Below, in pieces: positions 46,090 to 60,000 of a stretch of DNA of 64,000 nt. The DNA lies in contig NC_086036.1 of assembly GCF_036323735.1 (NCBI RefSeq), positions 19,014,064-19,078,063 of the forward strand. The letters run 5' to 3'. The notes below the pieces were generated by a model. It searched no databases. It had not been told where the DNA came from and saw only the letters and a program-made list of their open reading frames with translations. The DNA is from Rattus norvegicus (Eukaryota > Chordata > Mammalia > Rodentia > Muridae). The translations under genes were made by a program, and so were the position numbers. Position 1 is the first letter of the stretch. Every line of letters starts with the position of its first letter.

Positions 46090-46235
46090 TATGTGAGTGA
46101 GTCCCAAAATATTGGTGAGAAGAGACCATGAATTTATGGGAGTACAGGGAAAGGTTTGTGAGAGCTTTAGAAATATAAATGGGGGAGGGGAAGAGTAAAA
46201 TGATGTAATTTTATGTAATCTTAAAAATAGTATAA
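46090..46235 (+). mobile_element. Possible ancient L1 3' end
   Basis: The pattern 'agagaccatgaatt…gggagta.agg…gggggagggg…aaatgatgtaatttta' resembles the last ~150 bp of old murid L1 3'UTRs. Too short and diverged for a firm call. Confidence 0.35.
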
Positions 46236-46872
46236 AAATGTTATACTTCAAAAGAATCTCAACTTTATTCTAGTACTTTATAGTGTTTATAAGTAGTCTC
46301 ACATTTTTTCCTCAATTCTTCAAACACCTATGATGTCCCCCAAAAACTGTTTTACAAGGTCTGTAGGTCATTTATTTGTGTTTAAATCTATCCTGTATTA
46401 GGGTATAAAATCCAGGCTGCTTAAAATGCCCAGCCCAGAGAGCAGCTGGACTTTCACAGTCCACTCAGGCTTTCCTTCTGTCCAAATTCTGTTATTAACT
46501 TACCCATGCTCTTGTCTGCACTAAAGTTCTTGAATCTTAAGGAAGCAGGTTGATTTCAGCAAAGTGTCTCAATATCCCACTTTCTGTAGCATCCTCCTCA
46601 GTCCTATCATTTATATCACTTGGGGCTGCTGTAGTCACAATTATTTATTTAAGCTCAATGGACAACATACCATTCCTTTTTAATTTTCTTTCTTTTCTCT
46701 GCGAATACTTCATTTTTACTTTTAGATTTGACACCTAATATGGACAATGAAAAGAAGATAAGTGCTCTGTCTATTATGATATAAATATAAAGGACTCATG
46801 TACCAAATTAGCTTTCATGAATATTTCCCATTTCCCCCCTCATTTTTTGTAGGAATACATATGATGTCTATG
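46236..46872. other. Non-coding stretch
   Basis: No firm feature. A GGTATAAAA at 46400 followed by GC-richer sequence and ACTAAAG at 46521 is loosely LTR-like but unsupported by any end motif. Confidence 0.45.
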
Positions 46873-47212
46873 TTGGTTACTCTCAATTGTCAACTCAATA
46901 TACCCAGAAAGCAGGGGTTTTGGCATACCTACAGAAGGTTATCCTGCTATCTTTTACAGAGGTCTTTCTTCCCACTGTGGGTAGAAACAAATTTCTGTAC
47001 AAGATACTAGGTTGTACAAAGGAGAAAAGGAATTGAGAAGCAGCAAGTGTTCCCTGTACTTTGAGTGTACTTATAATATGACCAGCTTTTGTAAGCTCAT
47101 GTGTCCTTGACTTCCTTTCTATGGGAAAAGGTACTCTTGACCTGTGGGTCACAATAAGCCCTTTCTCCCTTGAGTTACTTTTCCCAGATTATTTTTTCAC
47201 ATAAATAGGGAA
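46873..47212 (+). mobile_element. Probable URR1-like non-autonomous DNA transposon
   Basis: Starts with 'tggttactctcaattgtcaactc' (46874-46896) and ends with 'aataagccctttctcccttgagttacttttcccag' near 47153-47187. These landmarks resemble the two ends of the rodent hAT-Charlie-related URR1 repeat as I remember it. Internal homology is weak and ends are approximate. Confidence 0.5.
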
Positions 47213-50200
47213 ATCAGTCAATAGAGTATAATTGAACATTTTTTCAAGTGTGTGCTAATTAAGAAAAACAAGTTATGCTGCAAGCATTCTGAATATTGAG
47301 GATACAGTCACATAGGGAGGACAGTTGGAAAAGGTTTTGAAAACTGACCAGCAGAGATGGGGTCTAGGGTACATGGCCAGCTTTTGTGTATGATAGCAAT
47401 CTAGAGCATATTTGAAGTTGAAATGGAACTCTTACTCCATTGACGGATTGCACTTACAAATAGATTATTCATGTAGTTATTCTAGGGCAATAAATTCCAG
47501 GGCAATAAACATTGCTGAGGGGATTATGGAAATGTATGGAAACCAACCCTTCCAATGTGTAGAAGTGACAGGAGAGTAAGAAATTAGTACACATGTAGAA
47601 AAAAGGGGAAAGAGAATGAGGGATCAATGATACTCGTATGCTGCAAAACTCATGTATAGACTAAAAATCCATCCTTTCCAACAATAAAATATAAACGATG
47701 CCATGTGGCAAGTTGTCTTATCCCAATTGCATATCCACATCTTTATAGTGATTTCCTCACTTGCTCCTTCAAATCTGTAATTTGTAAGTATCTACTGTCT
47801 ACCACTGGCCCTCTGTCATAGGCCTGGATGTTCCTTTGAACATTTTCCACTGTTTTAACACCTTTGTTCCTTTTGGGATGAATTATGGATGCACAGTATA
47901 TTTCGTTTATAATGGAATTTCACATTTATGCTTCTCACCATTAATGTCATGCAATATTTTAGAAAAAAATATGAACCACCATTGGCTTTGCTACATTACC
48001 TCCTCAGGAGACTAGCTTTTTCTCCTGTCACTGCTTTCTGTGTTCTAGAAATTGGCAAATGGCTAGAATTCTACCATCCTTTGTAGGCTGAGAGAAGGAA
48101 TTGTCTTCTTGCAACAATACCTAACAACACAGAATGTGAGACCCAAACATAGACAAAGCCTGCTGGGATTGGTTTGTGTTTTAATAGTGAAATTGACCCC
48201 ATTGTGAAGGAGAAAAGGAAACTCCATATATGGCTGGTAGGCTTTAGAACTTTACACCTATGTGTGATGCGGGGTGTGACAGTTACAAAGACTATGGTGA
48301 CTGGGAGCTCTGAAGAAAACCACTAGAGGCCTTTTATTTGGCCCAAAATTCAAAATTTAGAAACAGGCTTGTTTTAGGAAACAGAATATAGTTGGTACGT
48401 AGAAGATACAGCCATGTCAGTAAAAACACAATCATTGGGGGGACGTAAAATAAATAGCAATGAAATTAAAATATCACATGCTATCAGTAAATTCAACTAT
48501 AAGTTATTTGTTTCACCTATTAAATATATAATAGGTACACATTATATACAATGCACTGTTTTAAAAGCTATGAAAAATTTAAATAGGGGTCCGATAGCAC
48601 ACTCAATAAAATCAGGTTCCTGAAAACTGAGATGCATAAATATTTGCAGAAATATAGAAATAGAGGAGCATGAATTGTGGGTAAAAGTATCTAGTTTTGG
48701 CCTTACCAATTAATCATAGTTTTGACAATGCTGCCAATACATTGATAATCAAAGTGTATTTACACAGTGATCCAATGTCCATAGGTAGGCACACACTAAA
48801 CTTTTCTTTAGATATAGCATAGTATGTTATTAGACATTAATAACAATCATGAATAGCTATAGTTGTGAATATAGGACATGGCAGAGATGTGACAGGAATA
48901 TGATCAAAAATGAATGGAGAGATAAATTAATGGCTCCATGAAAACAGATGTGAATAAGTAGAAAAGGAAGACAGGATAAATCAAACAGAAAATTAAGAAC
49001 CCAGAGTAGATAATAAAAGCCAATTTTAAATTTATACTTATTCCAAAAATGTGAACAAAGAAGCTGACTGATTCATTAAATGAAAAATTTAAAAATTTTA
49101 ACATCAAATACTGTGAATGTCATCTGCTTGAAGTAAAGGTTTTCTTTCACTCTAATATTTCAAGGGATGTATTTAAATTTCATATTCATTTCATTCCTGG
49201 ATTTTCTTATGTATTTGAATGTCACAGTGACAATTCTATCAAAGTCTCTCTTAAGCTTTTACTTTTTTCCTAATAGAAAGAAGGAATATAGACTATTAAT
49301 TTAAATTGTCAATGTTCTTCTTCATAATAGAAATAAATCCTGATCCCGTTTTATAATGTATATAGCATATACATAAAATATTTTAGCATTATGTTCATGA
49401 TTACATTTTTATATCAACAGAGGAAACATAAAAGCTGATAAAAATGAAGTTAAAATTATTCATTAATTGTCATGTCGATTTCCTCATCATTTCTTCCGTA
49501 TTTTAGTCATCTGTTCAGACGTGTTCCAGAATTCGATTCAATCTGGAATGCTGTTCTGCTCTGCTGCGTCCCTGAACTAGCCAATTATCTATGGAAGTTT
49601 CTTCTTGGATACCCTCAGTTAGCTCTGTTCATTCAATGGAAAACTCGTGCTACTGTGTTCATTCCAAATAACAGGCAGAAGAATCTTTACTGTTGAATGA
49701 CAACTTAAAGTACAGTTCAAGGTATCTGATTTAACTTAGTTGAGATTAATTTAATTTAGTTGTCAAAATACACACAATGATGTTTGTTTGGCCTTCCGTG
49801 TGATGCCTGATCCACAGAAGCATGTGAGTATGTGAATGTGGTAGGAGAAGGAAAGAGGGAGCAATTCATAATTTGCTTCTGCATTTATACAGAGGGGGGA
49901 GGAAATGGAGAGGAAAGAGGAATCTAAGAATCTTAAATTCATACTAGCCCACGTGATGTTGCAAAATAAAAAAAAACTATTCTATCATAATTTATGTTAC
50001 ACAACTTTTAATTTTATTTTCAGATTTTTTTGTAATTGTGTTTAGACAACTAATCTAACATATACAGAATAACAATAAATTGAAGGAATATATGCTTCTG
50101 GTATATATGTTCTATAGAGATTCAGCCAATTAGTTTATCAATCATATACCAAATCAAATCTCTTAATCATTAATAAACATTTGTGACAGATATGGTAACC

Positions 50201-50990
50201 GACATGAGTATAGAGGACAACATTATTCTATGCCTTGAGAACATATCAGAATTTGACATCTTCTGTCTTGAAAAATACAACAAACCTTTATTGAGAATGC
50301 TATCACCAAAGGACTATGTAAGAATGGCCAAGAAAACAAAGAGGGTAAAAACTAATACTATGTGGGAAATATGTGAGAAGTATGTGGGAAGCATTTAACA
50401 CATATGATTTCTTTTTGGAAGGGGAGGCACTCATTGGTGAATTGAATGAACCATGCTTAGTAGGTAAGACATGAGCGCTCTGATGTTTTATGACACATGA
50501 GTGTGCTGAACATTGAATGATGAATGGGACCGAGAAAGATGAGCACAAGCTCCATTAATATAGTCAATGTTTGTTTACCTTAGCGCTGTCTCCCAAAATA
50601 AAACTCTGGGAAATCCCATCTGACTTTATTATAATATGAGTTTTTGACAAGTAGCTGAGATATGCGTAGATTCACATCTAACATTCTAATGATCTTTGAG
50701 GACAACTTGCTTTCCTTGAGTCATCACCTTCCTACCCTACAAATGGGGATACAAAGAGGTAATCAAACAGTCAAGTCCATGTAAGAACAGGCAAGCATTG
50801 CTTACATATTTTACAAGTAAAGATTATATTTTCTTTGTAAATCTGTTGTTCAAAGTCTCTACAAACAGTGTCAAGGGCCCCATTGCTGGGATTCATATGT
50901 CATAGACTCAAGAAAGGCATAGATAAAGATTGGATATATGTGCTAATAAGAAAAAGCAATTGAATTTTTGGGACTGATATATCTATAAAA
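47213..50990. other. Non-coding stretch
   Basis: AT-rich sequence without recognisable genes, RNA genes or transposons. Small open frames (for example 49472-49693 and 50183-50395) have no motif support. Confidence 0.55.
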
Positions 50991-51425
50991 AGATAAGAAG
51001 GAGAAGGGATACATTTTATGGATATGTGGTGAGGAAAGGGGAAGGGGATGCCTCTGTAGGCCCAGGCTGAGGGATTCTTTCCTCCTGAGGGACCAGCCAC
51101 ATGATGGTATAGTATAGAATAAAGTTTATTCAGTTCATGGGGAGGGGAATCAAGAGGATAGTAGAGACAGAGAAAGGCAGAGAGGGAGAGAGAGGGAGAA
51201 GTAGACGAGTAGAGACCAGCCATAGCACATGAAGAGGGTGAAGGGAAGAGACAGGAAAAGGAAATTGGGAGAGAGTGAAAGCAAGAATGCAAGAGAGAGA
51301 GAGAGAGGGAGAGGGAGGGAGAGAGAAGGGGGCATCCCCCTTTCCAGTGAATGAGGCATACCTGGCTGCTGCCAGATAACATGGGTCATTCCTTAGACAA
51401 AATACTAACAGAGACAACATTTTGG
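50991..51425 (-). mobile_element. Possible LTR fragment, minus strand
   Basis: On the minus strand there is a C/T-rich promoter-like block (complement of the GA-rich 51150-51335). Then GAACTGAATAAACTTTATTC, which contains AATAAA (complement at about 51117-51123), then 'gtggctggtccctcagg'. This order resembles a U3/R-U5 of a rodent ERV LTR. No TG…CA ends or target duplication could be fixed, and the GA-rich part could equally be a simple repeat. Confidence 0.4.
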
Positions 51426-52322
51426 TGAGGGGACTGATCGCTTTGAAAACATTTTACCCCAAAGGCCCAGTACCAGTACCTTAACAGTGAAAGAGTCCAA
51501 TGACTGTCATCAGTCTTCTCATTATATTTACCACATAAGCATTGTCATTCTGGGAAAAATGTTACTAGAACATGCATCTTTGTTGAGATAAACCATATTT
51601 TAAAAATCATAGCAGAAAATATCACATATAATTTTTGAATATTCCAGGAAAGGAGAGGTCCCAAGAACACAGTAAAAGATAGCCTCAAGGACAATCTAAT
51701 AAGAAACTATTTACTACAAGAAGTTAGTTTTATAGCTGCACTTCTTAGTCAAGAGGATGAAAACAAAGGAAAATGAGAGAAATCTACAGGAGAAAGAGAA
51801 GACATTTCAGAGGACTTTTCTGAAGGACATTTACAAACTGAATTAGTGAATCGTTTTGCTTTTCATGAGAAGACAACCATCAAAAACCCACAGAGGGAAG
51901 AAAATGGCCGTGGCCCTAGAGATTGTTTTAGAGGAGAAGTATTGGAGAATATTTAGTTACATCATCACCATAAAAAACAATGAGTTGACCTCAATATAAA
52001 TTTTGTTTATACAAATTGTATCTTACAAATCAGAAACAATATCTTTAGTTTTATCTACCTGTGACAATGGAGCTAAACTTTAGGCATTGGCTCACTTACT
52101 GTTTACTGTTGATCAATCATCTCTTCTATGTATATATATAAAGATATGTGCAATTTTATGAGATATTGCTCCCTTTAGTATATTAGATGAGAGAAAATTT
52201 GCAAGTATGAGGAAAATCAGTATTTTTTTGTGCTACTAGGTATTAGATGATTCTAATTCATTAAAAAAGAAAGTGATACGGTATATGCAATTCTCCAATT
52301 TACCAATGTAGAAAAGGATTGC

Positions 52323-52380
<58 letters not shown>

Positions 52381-53469
52381 TTATGTGCATGCGTGCACAT
52401 GCCTGTATGTGTGCATGCACACATACATGCAACTATCTACGTGCCTACATTATATTTTGTGCTTCCCAGAATTAATCTCCTGTCGGCATGGAATGTGTTA
52501 CATATATACAAAGCAGCTTGTAAAAATTTTGATAACTATAATAGTTTGCTCTTAATCCCCCCAAAGATGATTTGTGAGTTACTATATATGTGCTAAAATA
52601 TTCAATATAACCTCACAGAAAATTTTTTAATGCCACAAGTAAGGTAGGTTCTCCATTTGCTGAGTATCCCAGGCAGAATACTGTTTTCTAGTCTCCTCAT
52701 AACCAAGCCTGATTTTACAACTTAAAATGCAACCAAGCTATGTATTCTGCAAAGCTCAACTCAAGCCTTTGAGAGTCAGGTGGTAAATATCTACTTGTTT
52801 AATGGTCAAATGGTTCAGGTGACTAACTTCTTTGTGAAATAAACATGACATGCTATATTCCAGTATTTTCTCTCTACTGGTCTAGAAATAGTTCATCGGT
52901 TGCCTTTTGTTTCATTTTTGAATCTGAATCCCAGTTAGCAGGAACTAAACTGGACTTGTAAATAAATTTTACCTGGCCCCTTGTCCATGTTATTATTATT
53001 TTGCCAGCTATTTTTCCCCTCAGTGATACCCTTGTCCCTGTGTCTAATCAACTAAAGATTTCTGCTGGTTTTAAGAAGAGATTGTATGTTGTCCCTTGTC
53101 TATTTAAGAAATACATGCTCTTATTGTAGCATACAATATGTACTAAAGTGTTGAAGAGTGAATTTTCCTGGAGTCTATGTTGATCCAATAATTAATGGAT
53201 GCCATTAGGACTATTTAGGAACTTCAAATACTTGCATGTCAGAGTTGTGTCTCACACCATTGGCATGCTATCCTGTAGTTAATAGTTATTGGCAAACATT
53301 AAGGAAGAAACCAAGTTAGCCCCTAGTTCCTGCATGTACTTCACTGTGGATGCTGATAAGTACCTAAGTTTAAAGTCAAAGCCAGAAAGTCCTGAAGTCT
53401 GTGACTCACCAGTGCCGCCTGCCTAGAATTTTGTAAATTTTAATTATCGTTGAAATATGTTTAAAAAGT
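51426..53469. other. Non-coding stretch
   Basis: AT-rich, no gene recognised; includes a compound TC/TG repeat at 52322-52381. Confidence 0.55.
52322..52381. repeat. (TC)n(TG)n compound microsatellite
   Basis: TC repeat with one TTT break, then seven TG units and a TGCATGCGTGCA-type tail. Confidence 0.95.
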
Positions 53470-54095
53470 CTTTCTTCTGCTACATATGTGCAGGAGGACT
53501 AGGTCTAGTCCTTGCTAGCTCTCAGGTTGGTGGTTTAATCTCTGGGAGTATCCTCTTAATGTCCCTCAATCCTTCTCACAACTCTTCCAAGAGCTCCATC
53601 TAATGTCTGACTCTGGGTCTCTACATCTATTTTCCAGTAGCTGCTTGGTGGAACCTTTCAGGGGACAGTTATGCTTGTATCATGTCTGCAACATAACTGA
53701 TTATCATTAATAGTATTAGAGACTGGTTCTTGCCCAAATAGAGGTCTGATTTTGGGCCAGTCATTGGTTGCCCATTCCCTTTGTCTCTGTCTTTGTCCAT
53801 GACCAACTTGTATGCAGGACCACAATTTGATTTTCATGAAGGTAATCCAACAACTGTTCCTTGTGTAAGCAGTACATTCCCTTAGCTGGGCTGTCTTGTC
53901 TTGCTTCAGTGGGAGAGGATGCACCACGTTATGCAGAAACTTGTTTTGCCAGGACAGGGTAATACTGAGGGGAATCCTTCCCCTTCCCAGAGGTGAAAGG
54001 GAGGGAAGAATGAGAGGGAGAAACAGAACAATGGGAGAAGAGGGAGGTGGATATCAGGAAATAAAGTGTAGAAATAAATTACTATTAAACAAAAT
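53470..54095. mobile_element. Old Lx-type L1 3'UTR with 5' inversion (twin-primed)
   Basis: Left part 53470-53875 is the reverse complement of the first part of the Lx 3'UTR; its complement matches 17600-17940 of the sense copy in this window. Right part 53876-54095 is sense and matches the last part of the same 3'UTR ('ttagctgggctgtcttg', then 'cagtgggagaggatgcacc', then the AAATAAATTACTATTAAAC tail). The two parts together are one 3'UTR with a short loss between them. This is the signature of an insertion whose upstream segment was inverted during integration. Confidence 0.7.
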
Positions 54096-57000
54096 CTTTC
54101 TTTTCCACTGATATGTTTCAAACATAGCTGGAATCAACAAAGGCATATATGTGGACTTTTGAAGCTCAAGGCCATAGATGGAAGTGGAGAATGTAGTCTA
54201 CCATTTATGCAATGAGAGAAAGGTCCCACATCTTTTATAAATTACAATAAACCACAAGAAGGTGGACACTGCATGATCCTAAGAGCTATGAGGTAATGTT
54301 TATATTTTATATACAAACGACAGGATGATGAACTCATTTTTATTTATTGATTCATGCAAGACCGTGGTACTAAAAACTTACTCTACAGTGGCCACTGGAG
54401 GTTTAATGTTAAGGACAATTTGATTTTTCCTTAAGCTAAATTATGCAAGTCCTGTTGTAATGAACAGCATTACTACATACAAACAAGATATTTTCTAACC
54501 ATGGACATAGAACTTGGGGCCTTTTAAAATAATGAGATACAAAACACAAGTATGGAATTGCCACACTGCAATGATGGATGGCAAAGGCAATTAAGAAGGT
54601 GAAATGGGATAGCTCACAGCACTTGATAGTAAAAGAGGCAATTTCAAGATGGCAGCATCACCTCCTCTGATTATTAATAAATAAATATTGATGTTAATTT
54701 AGCACTTTTCATCTTCAAAGCACTTGTGATTATTAATTAGTCCTCTTAGGACTATTAGAAATATAACTTCTGAAGTTTGCATTTGAATAGAATTTCCATA
54801 ATGGTGTTCACATGGTTTCAAGCACAACTGCTTTTTTTATTGTTTTGTTAATTCTCAAAACTCCTTTTCCCCAAAATCAAGATGGGAAGAGGAATGCAAT
54901 GCAAAGGAGTCAATCTAGAAAAGCTGGTTTTCGGAGAGCAGAGAATCAGAGAACTTTTCTATAGGACTGATATTTTGAGTCATTTCCTTCAAATATGTTC
55001 AACCTGAAAAAATATCTTCAAGTAATGGAACCCCATGGCTACATCCAGGCCTTAGCTCACAAGTGACCTCACATTTGAATCTTCTTTCTTCACAGCCTGC
55101 TGCCATTTATGCTGATGAATATGCATCTCAATTCATAGTTTCAAACAAAGAGACATGTTTATAATATAAAAATTTTAATCATTCAATTAATTTTGTTTTG
55201 CTAATTATAAACAAAAATACAAAACTTTAGATCTTTCTTTGAACCTCAGAGACTAAAGATGAAACTTTTTGTTACATGAATAGGAACTATGTAGTATAAC
55301 GTTTTTTATAGTAAATTTTATTTTTAAGTAGCTTCTACTTTATAGAAAACTTAAAGGAAAGATTCAGAGCTACCTCAATAACCAAATTGCCTGGTCTCAG
55401 TCCTTTCACTTTCCCTGATTTTAACTTTTCTATTATGTTACAATAGATAAGTTAAGTGAATATATCACACAATACAAGCTAAAGTTCATGGTTCCATTAG
55501 GTTATTTCATTAGTCAGTGAAGATTTCATATTTTGGCATATTGTAACCTGTGATGTCAAATACCCTGTATCACAGAGATGTTATACTATAAAAATGCCCA
55601 TCTTCTAATGTGTCAACTAGTTAGTTTGATCTGAGTATGAACACTCAACTTCCTCCTAGACACTCTAAATCTTCAACATGGTTAGGATCTATGGTGACTA
55701 ATTGGTACAAACATTGAGACACTTGTCTTCTTATCTTTTTAATTCATGATGTCATTCTGCCTCCAGGAAAACTGTATTTCAGTCAATCCCACTTGAAGAA
55801 AAAAATAAGGCTGTATGGATTATTGATGAATGGGCAATCTTCATAGTTAAATATAGTTAGAAGCATGAGAGGCTTTCTTAAACTACCAATGGCTTATATG
55901 CTAGCATGCATGCTGAAATCTCTTAATGACATTCTTGTTTCCACGCTGACTAGGGTAATCACAAGAGTTCTATGGTTATAGGAAGAGATTCTTTTATATG
56001 TTTTAGAATCATAGCTTGCAATTTAGTTCAACAATGGTAACAGTTTACAAACACCTGATTTTAATTTCCTTCTTTGTAAATAAGACATGAAACTTTCTGG
56101 AGCCCAGTTCCATACCTGATCCATTCTCCTAGCAGAGAATACCATGTTTCCAATGGCTCTTTCCCATGTCTTTCTATTTCTAGGATTCCAGTTATATAAG
56201 AGATGTCATTTTTTTTCATTTTACTGTTAGTATCATTGATAAACATCAGCTGATACACAATAGTCTCTGTATCACTGGTTGAATTTAAAATTTTAAAGTA
56301 AAACTCAACTAGGAAACCAAGGTAGGAAGAAAATACAATTGATAAAGAGATTTCTCTATCACAAGGAGACAGTTCTGCTCAGTCTTCATTCCTAATATAT
56401 TTGTAATGCTGTAAAGAATATGAAAAGGAGAAAGAATTTTTTTGTGTTGAAATCATACACCATAGAATCTGTGAAGGTGGCATGTGTTTCTCAAAACCTT
56501 ATTTCTCAAAAACCTTATTTCATTGATTGAACACTAAGATGCAGGTAGCCATGGGGTAAGCGTCCATCTTACCAGACTGGAGACATATTCTAGCATATAA
56601 GATGAAATATCAATTTGGGGTTTGTCTAGAGGCTTGTAACTCTCTCAGAAAAGGAAGGCTGCTTGTATCAGGGCCATATTAGACTGTGGATGCCCATGGC
56701 ATGTCCCAGTATTTTGCATTTTAATTTCTCAAATATTTGTTTTTCCCCCCACAAAGCTTCTGGTTAAATGATGACAAGAGAACTGTTCATGTTGCCTACT
56801 ATTTAATTTCTTGTGATAAGCTTCTTCCGGAAACTAATACAGGAACTGGACAGGGACAGGAAAGCAAGAGGAAAGTCTGTCAAGTATCATATAGATATTA
56901 ATAATCTTCCTTCAAATGCCTTGGTCCATTGAGATTTAAGTATTTCTCTTTAAGTCTTGACCAGTACAGGAGAACAAGTTACTCAAAAGAAAGAAAAGGC

Positions 57001-60000
57001 CTATTTACCAAAGGAAAGCATTTGACACCCGGATCCTTTGAGCCACCATTGACATGATGGTTAGCCTTGATTCTGCCTCCTAACCTGCTGGTGTAGACTA
57101 AATGACAGTGAATTAAATGATCTCAACTCTTGTTTGCTGCCCGTGTTCCATGGGATACACACAGTGCTACAGCCACTGCCGTGTGTCACACAAAGGGTTA
57201 TCAAATATACCTTGATAACTACTGTTTTTCCATAGGCACTCTCTTTGGTTGACTCTAATTCCAGACCATCTTGGTCAACATGAATTTCATTACATTGTAA
57301 TGAATGCAACTGACTTAATTCCTACAAGGTTTGCCATTTTTAAGTACAAGACCCTTACCACTTCTTGCCCATCAACTTTATTCCTTCCTATATGTGTGCC
57401 TTATAGAGTATATTACTGGATAGAGTATATTACTGGAAGAATATACTTCCCTTCAGTGGTTAATATATAATGCTGAATAATATAGGTATTCTATATGTCT
57501 AACATTGCTAAAGTATATTAAATTTAATATGAATGTCCTTACTATCATTTGAAATAACTCCTATCATGTCAACTATATGTACGTTCTCCAAGTTCCCAAG
57601 ATTTTAGGCTAAACTGTAAGAACTTGGTGTTTTTGAGGAATTTTCTTTCCTTTTAAAACTGGTTCTGGATGTATATGTATAATCCGTGTTTCATGAAATA
57701 CATAAGGGAAGTGTTTCTCTGGGCTCTTTTGTTCATGTCAGCCTCTTGATTTGAGTCATTACTGGCTCTGCACCCTCTCCGATACCTTGGTGGATTTCGA
57801 TGTGGAACCCACGCCCAGCAGTTCACACATACTGTCCAACAGCAGGAAGGTCAGAAGTTAAAAGTGCTAAATTCTTGAGATTTAAAAGCAAGTTATCAGA
57901 CTCAAAAGTTGGAATAGAGCCCCAAAACATGCAGGCTATAAGGTCAGCATTTACCTTTCTTTCTTTTTCCACACCCCCACCACACACACACTTTTTTATT
58001 GCCCAAGGACAAGAGAGCTCAGTGCGTTAGACTCCAGGGCCATAAACATAAACAGGCTGGCCATTTTATAACATACAGTTTGCAAGCTGATGACTGACCA
58101 AACAATTTAAATTGATCGCAGTAGAGCACTGGTGTGGATGTGAGAAGCAGTCACACACAGCATCTTTTTCTTAATTATTAGGACCTAGACAGGTGGCAGG
58201 AAGGGAATGAGGAGTGGAGGTGGAAAAAAGGCAGGGGTGGAGGCATAGTGACACTTCCCATCTCAGGAGAACAAGATTCATTACCTCTGATGGAAAGTCA
58301 CCAGGCTGCGGTGAGCCTGACATACTCCGTGACAGGAGAAAGTGACATGGCCGTTTGACATTCAGGGCTAGAAGGTTGCCCGTCTGTAATCACTAGTTAA
58401 AATTGAATCTTGTACATTGCACCCTGCCAGCGCAGCTCAACTCTTGATAATTATTTGGATGCTACTGTATTTGGATTTTTATTTCCCAGCAGAGAAGAGA
58501 AGTTGGATTTATAGTTTACTGCTGGGTGAAGATTGGAACAGGCTAGATCTTTTTTATGGTTAATATGGCAGAGCCAAATAAATCTGGAGATGCTTTTGTC
58601 CGCATTTCAATTCTAAACCACTTGGAGGTGGGAATGGGGAGACACAAAGGAAGCAAAGGGCCTGTCTTCACATTTTCTGCAAGCATGCTATAGTTCCAAC
58701 CTGCTCACGTTTTCTTTTTTTCCCCCTTTACTTCATGATGCTATGAACCAACCATCTGCGCACAGAAGGGGCTGGCAAATACTATTTCACAACTGCTACA
58801 GACTAATCTGCCATGTGGTGTGGACTCCTTAATGGTAGAGGACTTTGATGGCTTCTGGTATTTAAACCTCCACTTTCTCTTCTGGTTCACTAGAGGGTCC
58901 TGGAAAGAACCTAAGAATTGTTTGACACATGGTCAGTTTAGTACAATGATTGGCTGGCTTCAGACTGTTGTATAAACAGGAGTACTCCGATAGTAACAAA
59001 AAACTCTTCCTGTTTTGTTCCCTTTAAGAGGTCATGGAGGATTCTAGCTATCAAAAAGGTACAGGCTCTCTACTCACTCTATCAATTCTGGAAGACCTCA
59101 TGTGTCTAATACACATATTTTACATGATGTTTTACGGAACTCATCTCAGCTGTATGCATATTGAAGGAAGATGTGATCATAACATGAACTGTTGCCAGTT
59201 CCAGAGGCAGAAACCTTGTCCCATGAAGATATCTTTACAACTAACTTGTTCAATATCTACATGTCCAGAAATGCAAAGACGTATGTGAGAATGCATTTCC
59301 AGGAATCACGTTTTTTTGTTTTTTTTTGTTCTTCAGAAGAGGAAGTAAAAACAAAACATCAGTTCCCTTCCCTAGCGAGAGAGAAAAGACCTGCCGAGTG
59401 CATTGACAGGAAAATCAGAAGATCAGACCTCAAGGATTCACATTCTTGGGTGGTGATCCCATCTGGATTTGTGATTTACACACCTACCACTGCTGACCCT
59501 GGTCTACACAGTCTCAGAATTCGGGTACTCTGCTTTGTGATTTAAAGTGAGGCGTAAGAACACAAGGAGTGTGAATATGCCGAATGTGATAGCCACTGCC
59601 ACAGACCTTCAGACTTGTAATTTCTATCAGTAGATAGCCTGTGGTTATTCAGTGGGCACAATGGAGTACCTTACCTCACTGTTGATAGTTTGCCTTCCCC
59701 TAGTTCTTTATGGCCTTATTTAGACTTCTTCTCAGTGGTGGGATGGGTGGTGCTGTGACTGCTTTCTTCCCTCTTCCTTGAATCTATAACAGTAACACCA
59801 CACGCACTTACATCCTTCTACCTCATAAAGGAATTGCACTTTGATGTCACAATTCATCTTTGAGAAGTGATCTATATCTTCCAGCGTTGCTAGGTTTATG
59901 GAAGAAGATACTATCAAGACATAAAGAGCCCTTTGAAGTAATGAGTTGAGTAACATAGATGAACAAGTTTATAACATGTACAGATTTAGAACTTGCCCTT

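Noticed and set aside
49472..49693. 74-codon frame preceded by a pyrimidine-rich TTTTAG, considered as an exon.
   Set aside because: No protein family resemblance, no matching donor that I could defend, and no neighbouring exon-like sequence.
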